DNA of 64,000 nt from Lysinibacillus sphaericus (lineage in GTDB: Bacteria; Bacillota; Bacilli; Bacillales_A; Planococcaceae): positions 62,001 to 126,000 of the forward strand of contig NZ_SADV01000010.1 in NCBI RefSeq assembly GCF_006864135.1, given 5' to 3'. The notes beneath the pieces are model-generated. The model saw only the letters and a program-made list of their open reading frames with translations, had not been told where the DNA came from and did not search any database. A program made the translations under genes and the position numbers. This document shows, one piece after another, positions 56,364-64,000 of this stretch (its first letter is position 1; every line of letters starts with the position of its first letter).

Positions 56364-57561
56364 ATTAATTGAATTAATTGATGATGTAATTAGTGGTGAG
56401 TGGGGACAAGATGTTGAAGATGAAACTAATGGGATTAAAGTTATTAGAACAACTAATTTTTCTAACACAGGGAAATTAGATTTAGATAAGGAAGTTGTTT
56501 TTCGAAATATCGATAAAGCTAAAGTAGCAAAAAAGAAGCTACAATTGGGTGATATCATAATAGAAAAATCTGGAGGTAGCCCTGATCAGCCAGTAGGACG
56601 AGTAGTGTATTTTGAAGAGGATGAGTTATATCTTTGTAATAATTTCACAAGTGTTTTAAGGCCAAAAAAAGAGCTAGTAGTTCCGAAGTTTTTATTGTAT
56701 GTACTGTTTAATTTGCATCGAACAAGAAAAGTTTTAAAATTCCAAAATAAGACTACGGGTATTATTAATCTGAAGTTAGAACAATACCTTAATCAAATTG
56801 ATGTAATAATACCTTCATTAGAAATTCAGAAAAAAATAGTTTTAACTCTGGATCAAGCATATGCATTAATAGAAAAACGCCAATCCCAAATCACAGCATT
56901 AGACGAATTAACACAAAGTTTGTTTTTAGAGATGTTTGGAAACCCAATTCAAAATTCATTAGAGTGGAAAGTTCAAAAATTAGAAGAGGTTGTTGAAAAA
57001 GACAGTTCTATTTCATATGGTATAGTTCAAACTGGTCAAGAAATTGATGGGGGTATACCAGTAATTAGACCAGTGGATTTCAATGATGAAATAGATGTAG
57101 GGAAATTAAAGAAAACTAGCGTAGAAATATCAAATGCATATTCTAGAACAATTTTAAAAGGTAATGAATTATTAATTACTGTACGAGCTAATATTGGGAG
57201 TGTTATTTTAGCAACTTCTGAAATGGAAGGTATAAATGTTACCAGGGGTATAACACCAATTAAATTCAACGGAAAAATTATTGATCGTCGTTATGCTATG
57301 TATTTATTTAAAAACATAAATATGCAAAGATATTTGAAGGAACTATCCAAAGGGATTACGTTAATTCAGTTAAACATGTCGGATTTAAGAAAAGTTCCTA
57401 TAATATTACCACCAATTGAAATGCAGTTGGATTTTGCTTTAAAAATTGATCTTATTCAAAAACAGAGGAAAATGTTGAAAAAATCTTTAGTGGAAACGGA
57501 CGAACTATACAACTCCCTACTCCAAAAAGCCTTCAAAGGCGAGCTATTCCAAAAACAATAG
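56350..57561 (+). CDS. hsdS: Type I specificity subunit HsdS
   Basis: 403 aa with two target-recognition domains, each followed by a conserved helix: first TRD ending about 170 (IDVIIPSLEIQKKIVLTLDQA), second starting with NPIQNSLEWKVQKLEEV and ending (LRKVPIILPPIEMQLDFALKID). The last residues LLQKAFKGELF are typical. Determines the two-part DNA target. ATG overlaps hsdM by 14 bases. Target sequence cannot be predicted from the protein by eye. Confidence 0.93.
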   Translation: MPTYKLIELIDDVISGEWGQDVEDETNGIKVIRTTNFSNTGKLDLDKEVVFRNIDKAKVAKKKLQLGDIIIEKSGGSPDQPVGRVVYFEEDELYLCNNFTSVLRPKKELVVPKFLLYVLFNLHRTRKVLKFQNKTTGIINLKLEQYLNQIDVIIPSLEIQKKIVLTLDQAYALIEKRQSQITALDELTQSLFLEMFGNPIQNSLEWKVQKLEEVVEKDSSISYGIVQTGQEIDGGIPVIRPVDFNDEIDVGKLKKTSVEISNAYSRTILKGNELLITVRANIGSVILATSEMEGINVTRGITPIKFNGKIIDRRYAMYLFKNINMQRYLKELSKGITLIQLNMSDLRKVPIILPPIEMQLDFALKIDLIQKQRKMLKKSLVETDELYNSLLQKAFKGELFQKQ

Positions 57562-57587
57562 CCCAATCTTACAAAGGAGATGAGTAA

Positions 57588-60500
57588 ATGTTGAACTTCG
57601 ATTTTTTAAAGGATAAACAATCATTTAAAAGCTTTTCTAATGCTTGCTTTGAAGCGGAGAAGGCAATGCAAGTAAGCCCTGCCACGGTTGCGATTTTGTC
57701 GCGCCGTGCGCTAGAGCTTTCGGTGAAATGGGTGTATCAGTTTGATAATGATGTGAAAGTACCCTATCAAGATAATCTTTCAAGTTTGATTCATGATCGT
57801 CACTTTTTAGGGATTATAGATGAAGAGTTATTACCGATGATGAAATATGTTGTGAAGCTTGGAAATGCAGCTGTACATACGAATGTTGCGATTACACGTG
57901 ATGAAGCTGTACTAACTCTTCATAATTTACATCAATTTGTTTCGTGGATTGATTATTGCTACGCAGAGGAATATACGGCTACTGATTTTGATGAAGCGTT
58001 ATTATACGATGCAGATTACAAACGAGAGCGTCCTGAGGAATTAAGTAATTTATATGAAAAGTTAAGTGCGAAAGACCAATCACTTGAAGAATTACGTAAG
58101 CAAAATGAAGAACTTCGTGAGTTGTTAACAGCAAACCGAGTAGAAGCACAGGAAGATTATAATTTTGATGTGGATACGATATCGGAATTCGAAACACGTA
58201 AACGCTATATCGACCTAGATTTAAAATTAGCAGGCTGGGAAATCGGTAAAAATGTTGAGCTAGAGTATCCTGTAGCGGGTATGCCAAACGTAAAGGGTGA
58301 AGGCTTTGTCGATTATGTACTGCGCGGTAAAAATGGCAAAATTTTAGCCGTTGTCGAAGCGAAACGTACATCTCGTGATCCGAAAGAGGGACGAAATCAA
58401 GCGAAGTTGTATGCGGATTGTGTACAGCAAGTGCAAGGATTACGACCAATTATTTTCTATACAAATGGTTTCGAAACATTTATTTGGCATGATCATTACG
58501 CTGCTCGAAAAGTGTCCGGTTTTTATACACAAGATGAGCTGCAATTATTAATCGACCGTAGTCATTTAAAACAGCCGTTAACAAATATCAACATTAACGA
58601 CGACATTACAAACCGCTACTATCAAAAAGAGGCGATTTTAGCGATTTGCGATACGATTAGCAATAACCAACGTAAAGGCCTACTTGTCATGGCAACGGGT
58701 AGTGGTAAAACACGAACGGCTATTTCGTTAGTTGATGTGTTAACGAACAATCATTGGATTAAAAATGTGCTTTTCCTTGCAGATCGTACCTCATTAGTAA
58801 AACAAGCGTTTCGTAACTTTAATACATTGCTGCCGAACTTGTCGTTAAGCAATATGTTAGAGAAAAAATCAGATCCTGAAGCCGCTCGTATGGTATTTTC
58901 TACATATGCAACGATGATGAATGCCATTGATGAAGTGAAGCGTAAAGATGGCAATCGCTTATTTACAGTCGGTCATTTTGATTTGATTATTATTGACGAA
59001 TCACATCGTTCGATTTATCAAAAGTATAAAAGTATTTTTGATTATTTTGATGGGATGCTTGTCGGCTTAACCGCAACACCAAAAGATGAGCTAGACAAAA
59101 ATACGTATACGATTTTCGATTTGGAAAATGGTGTCCCAACCTTTGCTTATGAATTATCAAAAGCGGTGGAGGATGAGTATTTAGTCGATTATCGAACGCG
59201 TGAAACGACGATGAAAATTTTAGATGATGGTATTCGCTATGAGGATTTATCAGAAGATGAAAAAGATGAGTTTGATGAAATTTTCGAAGACGAAACGCAA
59301 GTAAAAGATATTGATAGTTCCGCCATTAACAACTTTGTATTTAACTCAAATACAATTGATCAAGTATTGAATGACTTAATGGAACACGGCTTGAAGGTTG
59401 CAGGCGGTGATAAATTAGGGAAGACGATACTTTTTGCGAAAAACCATAAACACGCAATGGCTATTAAAGAACGTTTTGATTTGAAATTCCCTGAATACGG
59501 GGGAGATTTTGCAGAAGTAATCGATTATAGTGTGGAATATTACCAATCGTTAATTGATGATTTTTCTGATACTGATAAAATGCCACAAATTGCTATTTCA
59601 GTGGATATGCTAGATACAGGAATCGATGTACCAGATGTATTGAATTTAGTATTCTTCAAAAAGATACGCTCGAAAACAAAATTCTGGCAAATGATTGGTC
59701 GAGGTACACGTCTACGTAAAGATTTATTTGGTCCTGGGATGGACAAGGAGTACTTTTTGATTTTTGACTATTTAAGAAACTTTGAGTACTTCCGTGAAAA
59801 TGAAAAAGGGGAACAAACAAAAATTACCGAAACGTTAACGGAAAAGCTATTTAATTCGAAAGTTGATATTGTCCGTGAATTGCAATCGCTTCAATATCAA
59901 GAAGGAACGTTTATTTCATACCGTGAGCAGTTATTGAAAGAGATTTTATCGGATGTCCGCGCCTTAAATGATGAAAACTTCCGTGTGCGACAGTATTTAC
60001 AATATGTCCATAAATATCAAAATGAGGAAAGCTGGCAAGCGTTATCAGTCGTTCAAACAAATGAAGTAAAAGAAAATATATCTCCGTTAATTATACCAAT
60101 TGAGGATGATGAATTAGCCAAACGCTTTGACCTTCTAATGCTGACGATTGAAATAGCAAGTTTGCAATCAAATAACGCAACGAAACCAATTCGCCGTGTT
60201 GTAGATACAGCTGAGGCTCTTTCGAAGCTAGGGACAATTCCGCAAGTATTAGCACAAAAAGATGTCATCGATCAAGTGCGAACAACTGAGTTCTGGGAAA
60301 CAGCTTCGTTAGCAGATTTAGAAAAGGTACGTTTAGCGATGCGTGATTTAATTCGTTATATCGAACGTTCAAATCAGAAAATATACTATACGAATTTCCA
60401 AGATGAAGTAATGACTGTTGCCGAAAATGCTTCTATTTTAAATGTCAATGACCTCAAAAGCTATCGCAAAAAGGTCGAGCATTATTTAAAAGAGCATCAG

Positions 60501-60926
60501 CACGAAGATACGTTGGCAATTTACAAGCTGCGTAACAATAAGCCATTAACGAAGCAGGATGTCTCCTATTTAGAACAAATCTTGTGGACAGAGCTTGGTT
60601 CAAAAGAGCAGTACGAAAAGGACTATGGCGACACACCAGTTACAAAGCTTGTGCGTAAAGTAGTAGGGCTAGACCGCCAAGCTGCCGTTGAAGCATTTTC
60701 AGCATTTATTTCAGAGCAAAACCTTAATCTCCAGCAATCGCAATTCGTCGAGACAATTATTGATTACATCGTAAGAAACGGTACACTTGAACGCCAAGCA
60801 TTGCAGCAAGACCCGTTTAGTTCAGTAGGGGGGATAATGGTTGTGTTCAAAGACGAGTTACCAAAAGCGCGAGGGATTTTGGATGTTATTGATCGGATAA
60901 ATCGTAATGCGGTGGATATTTCGTAG
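57588..60926 (+). CDS. hsdR: Type I restriction endonuclease subunit HsdR
   Basis: 1112 aa. N-terminal DUF4145-like domain (about 5-125, SRRALELSVKWVY, KLGNAAVHTN), coiled coil (155-185), PD-(D/E)xK nuclease (D242, E257-A-K259), then the SF2 translocase: Walker A ATGSGKT (369-375), DESH (470-473), GLTATP and QMIGRGTRLR, and a C-terminal EcoEI-like domain. ATG after AAAGGAGATGAG, 26 bases from hsdS. Cuts unmethylated DNA after translocation. Confidence 0.95.
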   Translation: MLNFDFLKDKQSFKSFSNACFEAEKAMQVSPATVAILSRRALELSVKWVYQFDNDVKVPYQDNLSSLIHDRHFLGIIDEELLPMMKYVVKLGNAAVHTNVAITRDEAVLTLHNLHQFVSWIDYCYAEEYTATDFDEALLYDADYKRERPEELSNLYEKLSAKDQSLEELRKQNEELRELLTANRVEAQEDYNFDVDTISEFETRKRYIDLDLKLAGWEIGKNVELEYPVAGMPNVKGEGFVDYVLRGKNGKILAVVEAKRTSRDPKEGRNQAKLYADCVQQVQGLRPIIFYTNGFETFIWHDHYAARKVSGFYTQDELQLLIDRSHLKQPLTNININDDITNRYYQKEAILAICDTISNNQRKGLLVMATGSGKTRTAISLVDVLTNNHWIKNVLFLADRTSLVKQAFRNFNTLLPNLSLSNMLEKKSDPEAARMVFSTYATMMNAIDEVKRKDGNRLFTVGHFDLIIIDESHRSIYQKYKSIFDYFDGMLVGLTATPKDELDKNTYTIFDLENGVPTFAYELSKAVEDEYLVDYRTRETTMKILDDGIRYEDLSEDEKDEFDEIFEDETQVKDIDSSAINNFVFNSNTIDQVLNDLMEHGLKVAGGDKLGKTILFAKNHKHAMAIKERFDLKFPEYGGDFAEVIDYSVEYYQSLIDDFSDTDKMPQIAISVDMLDTGIDVPDVLNLVFFKKIRSKTKFWQMIGRGTRLRKDLFGPGMDKEYFLIFDYLRNFEYFRENEKGEQTKITETLTEKLFNSKVDIVRELQSLQYQEGTFISYREQLLKEILSDVRALNDENFRVRQYLQYVHKYQNEESWQALSVVQTNEVKENISPLIIPIEDDELAKRFDLLMLTIEIASLQSNNATKPIRRVVDTAEALSKLGTIPQVLAQKDVIDQVRTTEFWETASLADLEKVRLAMRDLIRYIERSNQKIYYTNFQDEVMTVAENASILNVNDLKSYRKKVEHYLKEHQHEDTLAIYKLRNNKPLTKQDVSYLEQILWTELGSKEQYEKDYGDTPVTKLVRKVVGLDRQAAVEAFSAFISEQNLNLQQSQFVETIIDYIVRNGTLERQALQQDPFSSVGGIMVVFKDELPKARGILDVIDRINRNAVDIS

Positions 60927-60936
60927 TCTAAATAAT

Positions 60937-60975
60937 TAGAGAGTATTTATGTGATTAAGTACTCTCTTTATTTCA
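60937..60975 (+). terminator. Terminator after hsdR
   Basis: AGAGAGTA pairs with TACTCTCT across a 14-base loop, followed by TTATTT. The rest of 60927-61269 holds no gene I can support. Confidence 0.65.
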
Positions 60976-61269
60976 GTTGGGAAATGTAATTAAAACCTAT
61001 TTATAGAAACTTCTTGGTAGAAGGATTTTATGGGACTGGAAAATCAAAAATGATGTGGATCAAAACTCTAAATAAAAGATAAGATGGAAATGGAAATTTC
61101 CCTCTGCCTACAATCGTCTTTGGAGAAACGATTTACTAATATTAAAATTCACTAAACGAAATCGCGGTTATTGGTTATTTTCAATAAGAATGAAATAAAT
61201 TTAATTGTTAGAGTTAATTAGTAGTGTAGGCAGTGATTTAAAAATTAATGTAGAAAGAGGACTGATTTA

Positions 61270-62253
61270 GTGGCTACTTATACAAAAGTTAATATGAATG
61301 AATTTATAAAAAAGCATATCGATTTAGATTCAGACGTTACTAAGAAAGCTCGAATTAGTAGAGATTTTTTATATAAGCAATTAGAAGAATTACCTAGTAA
61401 AGCGGTGAATTTCCCGCGATTATATCCAAGCAAACATATTTATAATTATGGTTCGTTTTCGAGGAAAACAAAGATTCGGCCATTAGATGATATTGATTTC
61501 ATGTTGGTCTTTGCAGCAGATGGAACAACATATCAGGATTTTGGTGATGAGGTAAAATTAACTGTTCCAGAAGAAGCAACTAATTTATACAAGTTGCGAG
61601 ATGAAGATGGTTATTTAAATTCAAGAAAAGTAGCAAATAAAATTAGAGATAATATATCTAAAGTTTCTCAATATAAAAAAGCGGATATTCGATCAAGCCA
61701 AGAAGCGGTAATCTTAAGCTTAACTAGTTATGATTGGACCTTCGATATTATACCAGCATTGAAGACAACAGAAGAAGCAGACGGAAGGTCCTATTATTTG
61801 ATTCCAAATGGAAATGGTCATTGGAAGAAAACAGACCCTCGAATCGATCAATCAAGAGTAACCGAGACAAACCAATCTACAGATTTTAATGTTATTGAAT
61901 TTATTCGAATTATAAAGTATTGGAATAAAATACAAAAGATTAATATTTCGTCGTATTTGATAGAAAACATAGTTTTGAATTACGTTGAAAGTTACTACAT
62001 TTGTTCTAATAGAAAGAAACAATTAAGTTCTTTTTTTGGCTATTTAAAAGATGCTATTTTTGAACCTGTATTAGACCCTAAAGGATTACAAGGAAATTTG
62101 AATGAATTAGAGTACACTAAGAAAAAATTAATACAAAATAAGGCTGTTGCTTGTGAATCTGCAGTTGATAAAGCATTGGAGTTTGAAATGGCTGTAAATT
62201 ATGAAAATGCTGATAAAAAGTGGCGTGTGGTTTTTGGTGATGATTATGAATGA
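61270..62253 (+). CDS. CBASS-type CD-NTase (SMODS-like nucleotidyltransferase)
   Basis: 327 aa. The polymerase-beta-type core is IYNYGSFSRKTKI (G61-S62), D74-I-D76 in RPLDDIDFMLVF, and a third carboxylate in SYDWTFDIIPAL (about D159). This G-S...D-x-D spacing and length fit the SMODS family that makes cyclic oligonucleotide second messengers on phage infection. Start GTG at 61270, 9 bases after AGAGG. Overlaps the next gene by 8 bases. No Cap2/Cap3 ubiquitin-like partners are seen, so it would be a minimal two-gene system. Confidence 0.85.
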   Translation: MATYTKVNMNEFIKKHIDLDSDVTKKARISRDFLYKQLEELPSKAVNFPRLYPSKHIYNYGSFSRKTKIRPLDDIDFMLVFAADGTTYQDFGDEVKLTVPEEATNLYKLRDEDGYLNSRKVANKIRDNISKVSQYKKADIRSSQEAVILSLTSYDWTFDIIPALKTTEEADGRSYYLIPNGNGHWKKTDPRIDQSRVTETNQSTDFNVIEFIRIIKYWNKIQKINISSYLIENIVLNYVESYYICSNRKKQLSSFFGYLKDAIFEPVLDPKGLQGNLNELEYTKKKLIQNKAVACESAVDKALEFEMAVNYENADKKWRVVFGDDYE

Positions 62254-63103
62254 ATTGTTTCCTATTAAAGAAAGACAAAATACTCCGGAAAACATTATTT
62301 ATTTACGGGGACAAAGACAGGCATACAAACAAGCTAAAAACTTTTATATGTGGAGAATGTTACTGAGTATAGCTTGGCCGATAATAGCTGTTATTTTATA
62401 TTTTACTTTTGAAAATGAAATTGCTAACGCCGTAATAGTAGTTAGTTCTCTGATTTTGATTGCAACATTTATTATAGAATACTATGAAAAGGCTTTTACT
62501 AAAATGGGGGCAACCATACAAGAATCTTTTGATACGAATGTGTTTAATTTAAAGTGGAATTCACACTTAATAGGTGGAAAAATTAGTAAAGAAGATATTG
62601 TTTTGCTAGCTGAAAAAGAAAAAACAGAGGAATATAAATTGAAAGATTGGTATACAGGGATAGCTACTGATAATGAATCTGAATACACATTAAAAGCACA
62701 AAGAATGAATACGGCATGGTCCATAAAACAAAAAGAGAAATTTAGTATGTTTCTCTTTTTATCAGGTATTCTAATTTTCACTTCTTTGGTGATCATTGGA
62801 TGTTATACCGGCTTTGAATTATATGATTTTTTAATAATGTTGTTCTTCCCAACTGTTTCATTGTTTATTTACCTTTTTAAGGGATGGTTTGACTTTCTTC
62901 AACAAGTTAAAGAGTTAAAAAGAATTACATCGTCTATTGATGATTTGTTAGATAAGCAAACTAAGGTTACTAAACAAGAATTACGTTCTATTCAAGATTC
63001 TATTTATATTCATGGAAGGATACCTAATAACATTATTCCAGATGTATTATATAATAGAATGAGAAGCAAACTTGAACAATTATTTAGGCATACAAATAAG
63101 TAA
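62246..63103 (+). CDS. S-4TM family putative pore-forming effector
   Basis: 285 aa with two pairs of membrane helices: WRMLLSIAWPIIAVILYFTF and AVIVVSSLILIATFIIEYY near the N-terminus, then FLFLSGILIFTSLVIIGCYTG and FLIMLFFPTVSLFIYLFKGW, with a soluble part between (about 85-170) and a cytosolic tail. This is the layout of S-4TM proteins, known partners of SMODS nucleotidyltransferases and predicted to open membrane pores when bound to the nucleotide. ATG 62246 is within the 3' end of the synthase gene; an ATG at 62240 is also possible. Confidence 0.82.
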   Translation: MNELFPIKERQNTPENIIYLRGQRQAYKQAKNFYMWRMLLSIAWPIIAVILYFTFENEIANAVIVVSSLILIATFIIEYYEKAFTKMGATIQESFDTNVFNLKWNSHLIGGKISKEDIVLLAEKEKTEEYKLKDWYTGIATDNESEYTLKAQRMNTAWSIKQKEKFSMFLFLSGILIFTSLVIIGCYTGFELYDFLIMLFFPTVSLFIYLFKGWFDFLQQVKELKRITSSIDDLLDKQTKVTKQELRSIQDSIYIHGRIPNNIIPDVLYNRMRSKLEQLFRHTNK

Positions 63104-63599
63104 CTGTCTCCGAAAGAAAAATTTTAATCATTTTCATTTTGGGTTAAACTTTGGGTCAGGCTCCAAATTAGACACTGAAAATGACCTGAAAACGTGGATA
63201 TATAAGCATTCATATAAAATAGAATTTTACTCCTACCGATTTAGGTATATAAAAGTTTGTAATTTATGATGAACAACAACTACAGCTACAATTAATTATC
63301 TACCATCAGCACCCACCACAAGAGTAGTGTTTGAAGAAATGCTAACACTTTGCTAACGTAATCCTATAAAAAGCGGTAAATACCCGTTAAAGAAGTCACA
63401 ACCATTAACGTCCAAAATGTTGATTTACCCCACTTTTTAAACATCGCGTTAACAATGTTACACACTTTCAACTCACTGGCGGCATGATTTAATATTGCCT
63501 TTTAAAGAGGTGATATTTTAAATACATGACGATCTAATATTTTCGAGTTAATCACATCTGCTAACTTTTTCTTCTTTAGTTTGATTTTTAGTGAGCAAA
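63104..63599. other. Gene-poor stretch after the CBASS pair
   Basis: No supported gene. A short open frame overlapping 63072-63269 has neither ribosome site nor family. AT-rich, with no repeat or hairpin that I trust. Confidence 0.4.
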
Positions 63600-63945
63600 A
63601 TGAAGAGTCAGTTGTTGGATATACTTTTCCAATATGTCAAACGCTTTAAAGAAGCAAATGATGACTACATCTTTGAAGAACTACGATTATTCCTTGAGGA
63701 AAAATCAACGCAAAGATTAACAGAGCAATATCGGGGGAAGTTTTTTGTTTTACAAATAGGATAACTTTCCTGGCCAAACAAGCTTGCTTAACTCGTTACA
63801 AGAGCAAGGCTTCTTACATGTTAAGGATTTCCCGAAAGAGCTAGTGCTATTAGGCAAGTACCGCAATGTCGGCGAGACGGCATTAGCGAATTTATTTAAT
63901 CAGCTAAAGGTGAAGGGAATGGAGTTTACAAAGGTTGAGATTTAA
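63600..63945 (+). pseudogene. Decayed gene with a frameshift
   Basis: ATG at 63600 opens a frame MKSQLLDILFQYVKRFKEAN that stops at 63764 (ending FFVLQIG). Starting at about 63760 another frame is open to TAA at 63945 and reads on as NFPGQTSLLNSLQEQGFLH ... GKYRNVGETALANLFNQLKV. The two parts look like one C-terminal protein piece joined by a frameshift. I do not recognise the family. Confidence 0.4.
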
Positions 63946-64000
63946 GGTTAGTACAGGATGATAGGGTGGCTTCATTTAGTAAGTGTTACGAAACATATTT

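Larger units (their letters stand above)
47085..64000. mobile_element. Accessory island integrated at the 3' end of ssrA, right end outside the window
   Basis: Starting right after tmRNA: iterons, two leftward tyrosine integrases, an excisionase-like gene and a DUF3987 gene, then a type I restriction-modification operon with extra S-like and M-like genes, then a CBASS-type pair. No housekeeping gene is seen after ssrA. I found no second copy of the ssrA 3' end within the window, so attR lies further right or has been lost. No phage structural, plasmid replication or conjugation genes are seen. Confidence 0.6.

Noticed and set aside
61270-63103. Toxin-antitoxin pair of the nucleotidyltransferase type (MNT/HEPN or AbiEii)
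   Set aside because: The partner is a four-helix membrane protein and not HEPN or AbiEi, and the catalytic region fits SMODS better.
63072-63269. 65-codon frame after the S-4TM gene
   Set aside because: It overlaps the end of the S-4TM gene, lacks a ribosome site and has unusual composition.
47085-64000. Prophage
   Set aside because: Integrases and an excisionase-like gene are present, but no capsid, tail, lysis or terminase genes are seen in this stretch.

Overview
The window is a low-GC Firmicutes chromosome segment. Gene content and order point to Bacillaceae/Planococcaceae, most likely Lysinibacillus or a close relative: his genes-yvcD-trxB-yvcI-rapZ-yvcK-whiA-crh-clpP, cggR-gapA-pgk-tpiA-gpmI-eno, secG-est-rnr-smpB-ssrA, a spore-coat gene and a dlt operon. 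This assignment is inferred from synteny and protein sequence; no database was searched.

Layout. 1-3247: 3' part of a histidine operon (hisD partial, hisB, hisH, hisF, hisIE), with no hisA between hisH and hisF. 3338-10202: TPR/HTH protein, thioredoxin reductase and the yvcI-rapZ-yvcK-whiA-crh cluster. 10335-11216: a minisatellite with a 21-bp period. 11278-13745: clpP (leftward, with a CtsR-like box), a 34-bp tandem array, tRNA-Arg(CCG), three stacked terminators and a CotF-like coat gene. 13935-21288: lemA, a TPM protein, two tandem secreted S9 peptidases of 758 aa each, a glutaredoxin-like protein and a PaiB-like protein. 22198-29698: the CggR-controlled glycolytic cluster. 30046-40162: a lipoprotein, an acetyltransferase, the leftward dltXABCD operon (dltX is only 45 codons), an alkaline phosphatase and a transglutaminase-like lipoprotein. 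40615-47084: secG, esterase, rnr, smpB, a FemAB-like gene and tmRNA.

From 47085 to the right edge lies an accessory island apparently inserted in the 3' end of ssrA, which lacks an encoded CCA. It begins with 11-bp iterons, two tyrosine integrases, an excisionase-like protein and a DUF3987 protein. Its cargo is defensive. A complete type I restriction-modification operon (hsdM-hsdS-hsdR) is preceded by a translationally coupled trio: a single-TRD HsdS-like half, a 65-aa orphan, and an HsdM-like protein with altered motif I and with EPPF in place of NPPF. Downstream is a two-gene CBASS-type cassette: a SMODS-like nucleotidyltransferase overlapping a four-helix membrane protein of the S-4TM type. 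The right end holds a decayed gene, and no right attachment site is visible.

Three observations stand out. The half-S / orphan / pseudo-M trio is the best candidate for something undescribed. Intergenic minisatellites of different sequence share a 21-bp period at several loci. A modular family of dispersed intergenic repeats, one copy with clear terminal inverted repeats, is scattered through the backbone but was not seen in the island.
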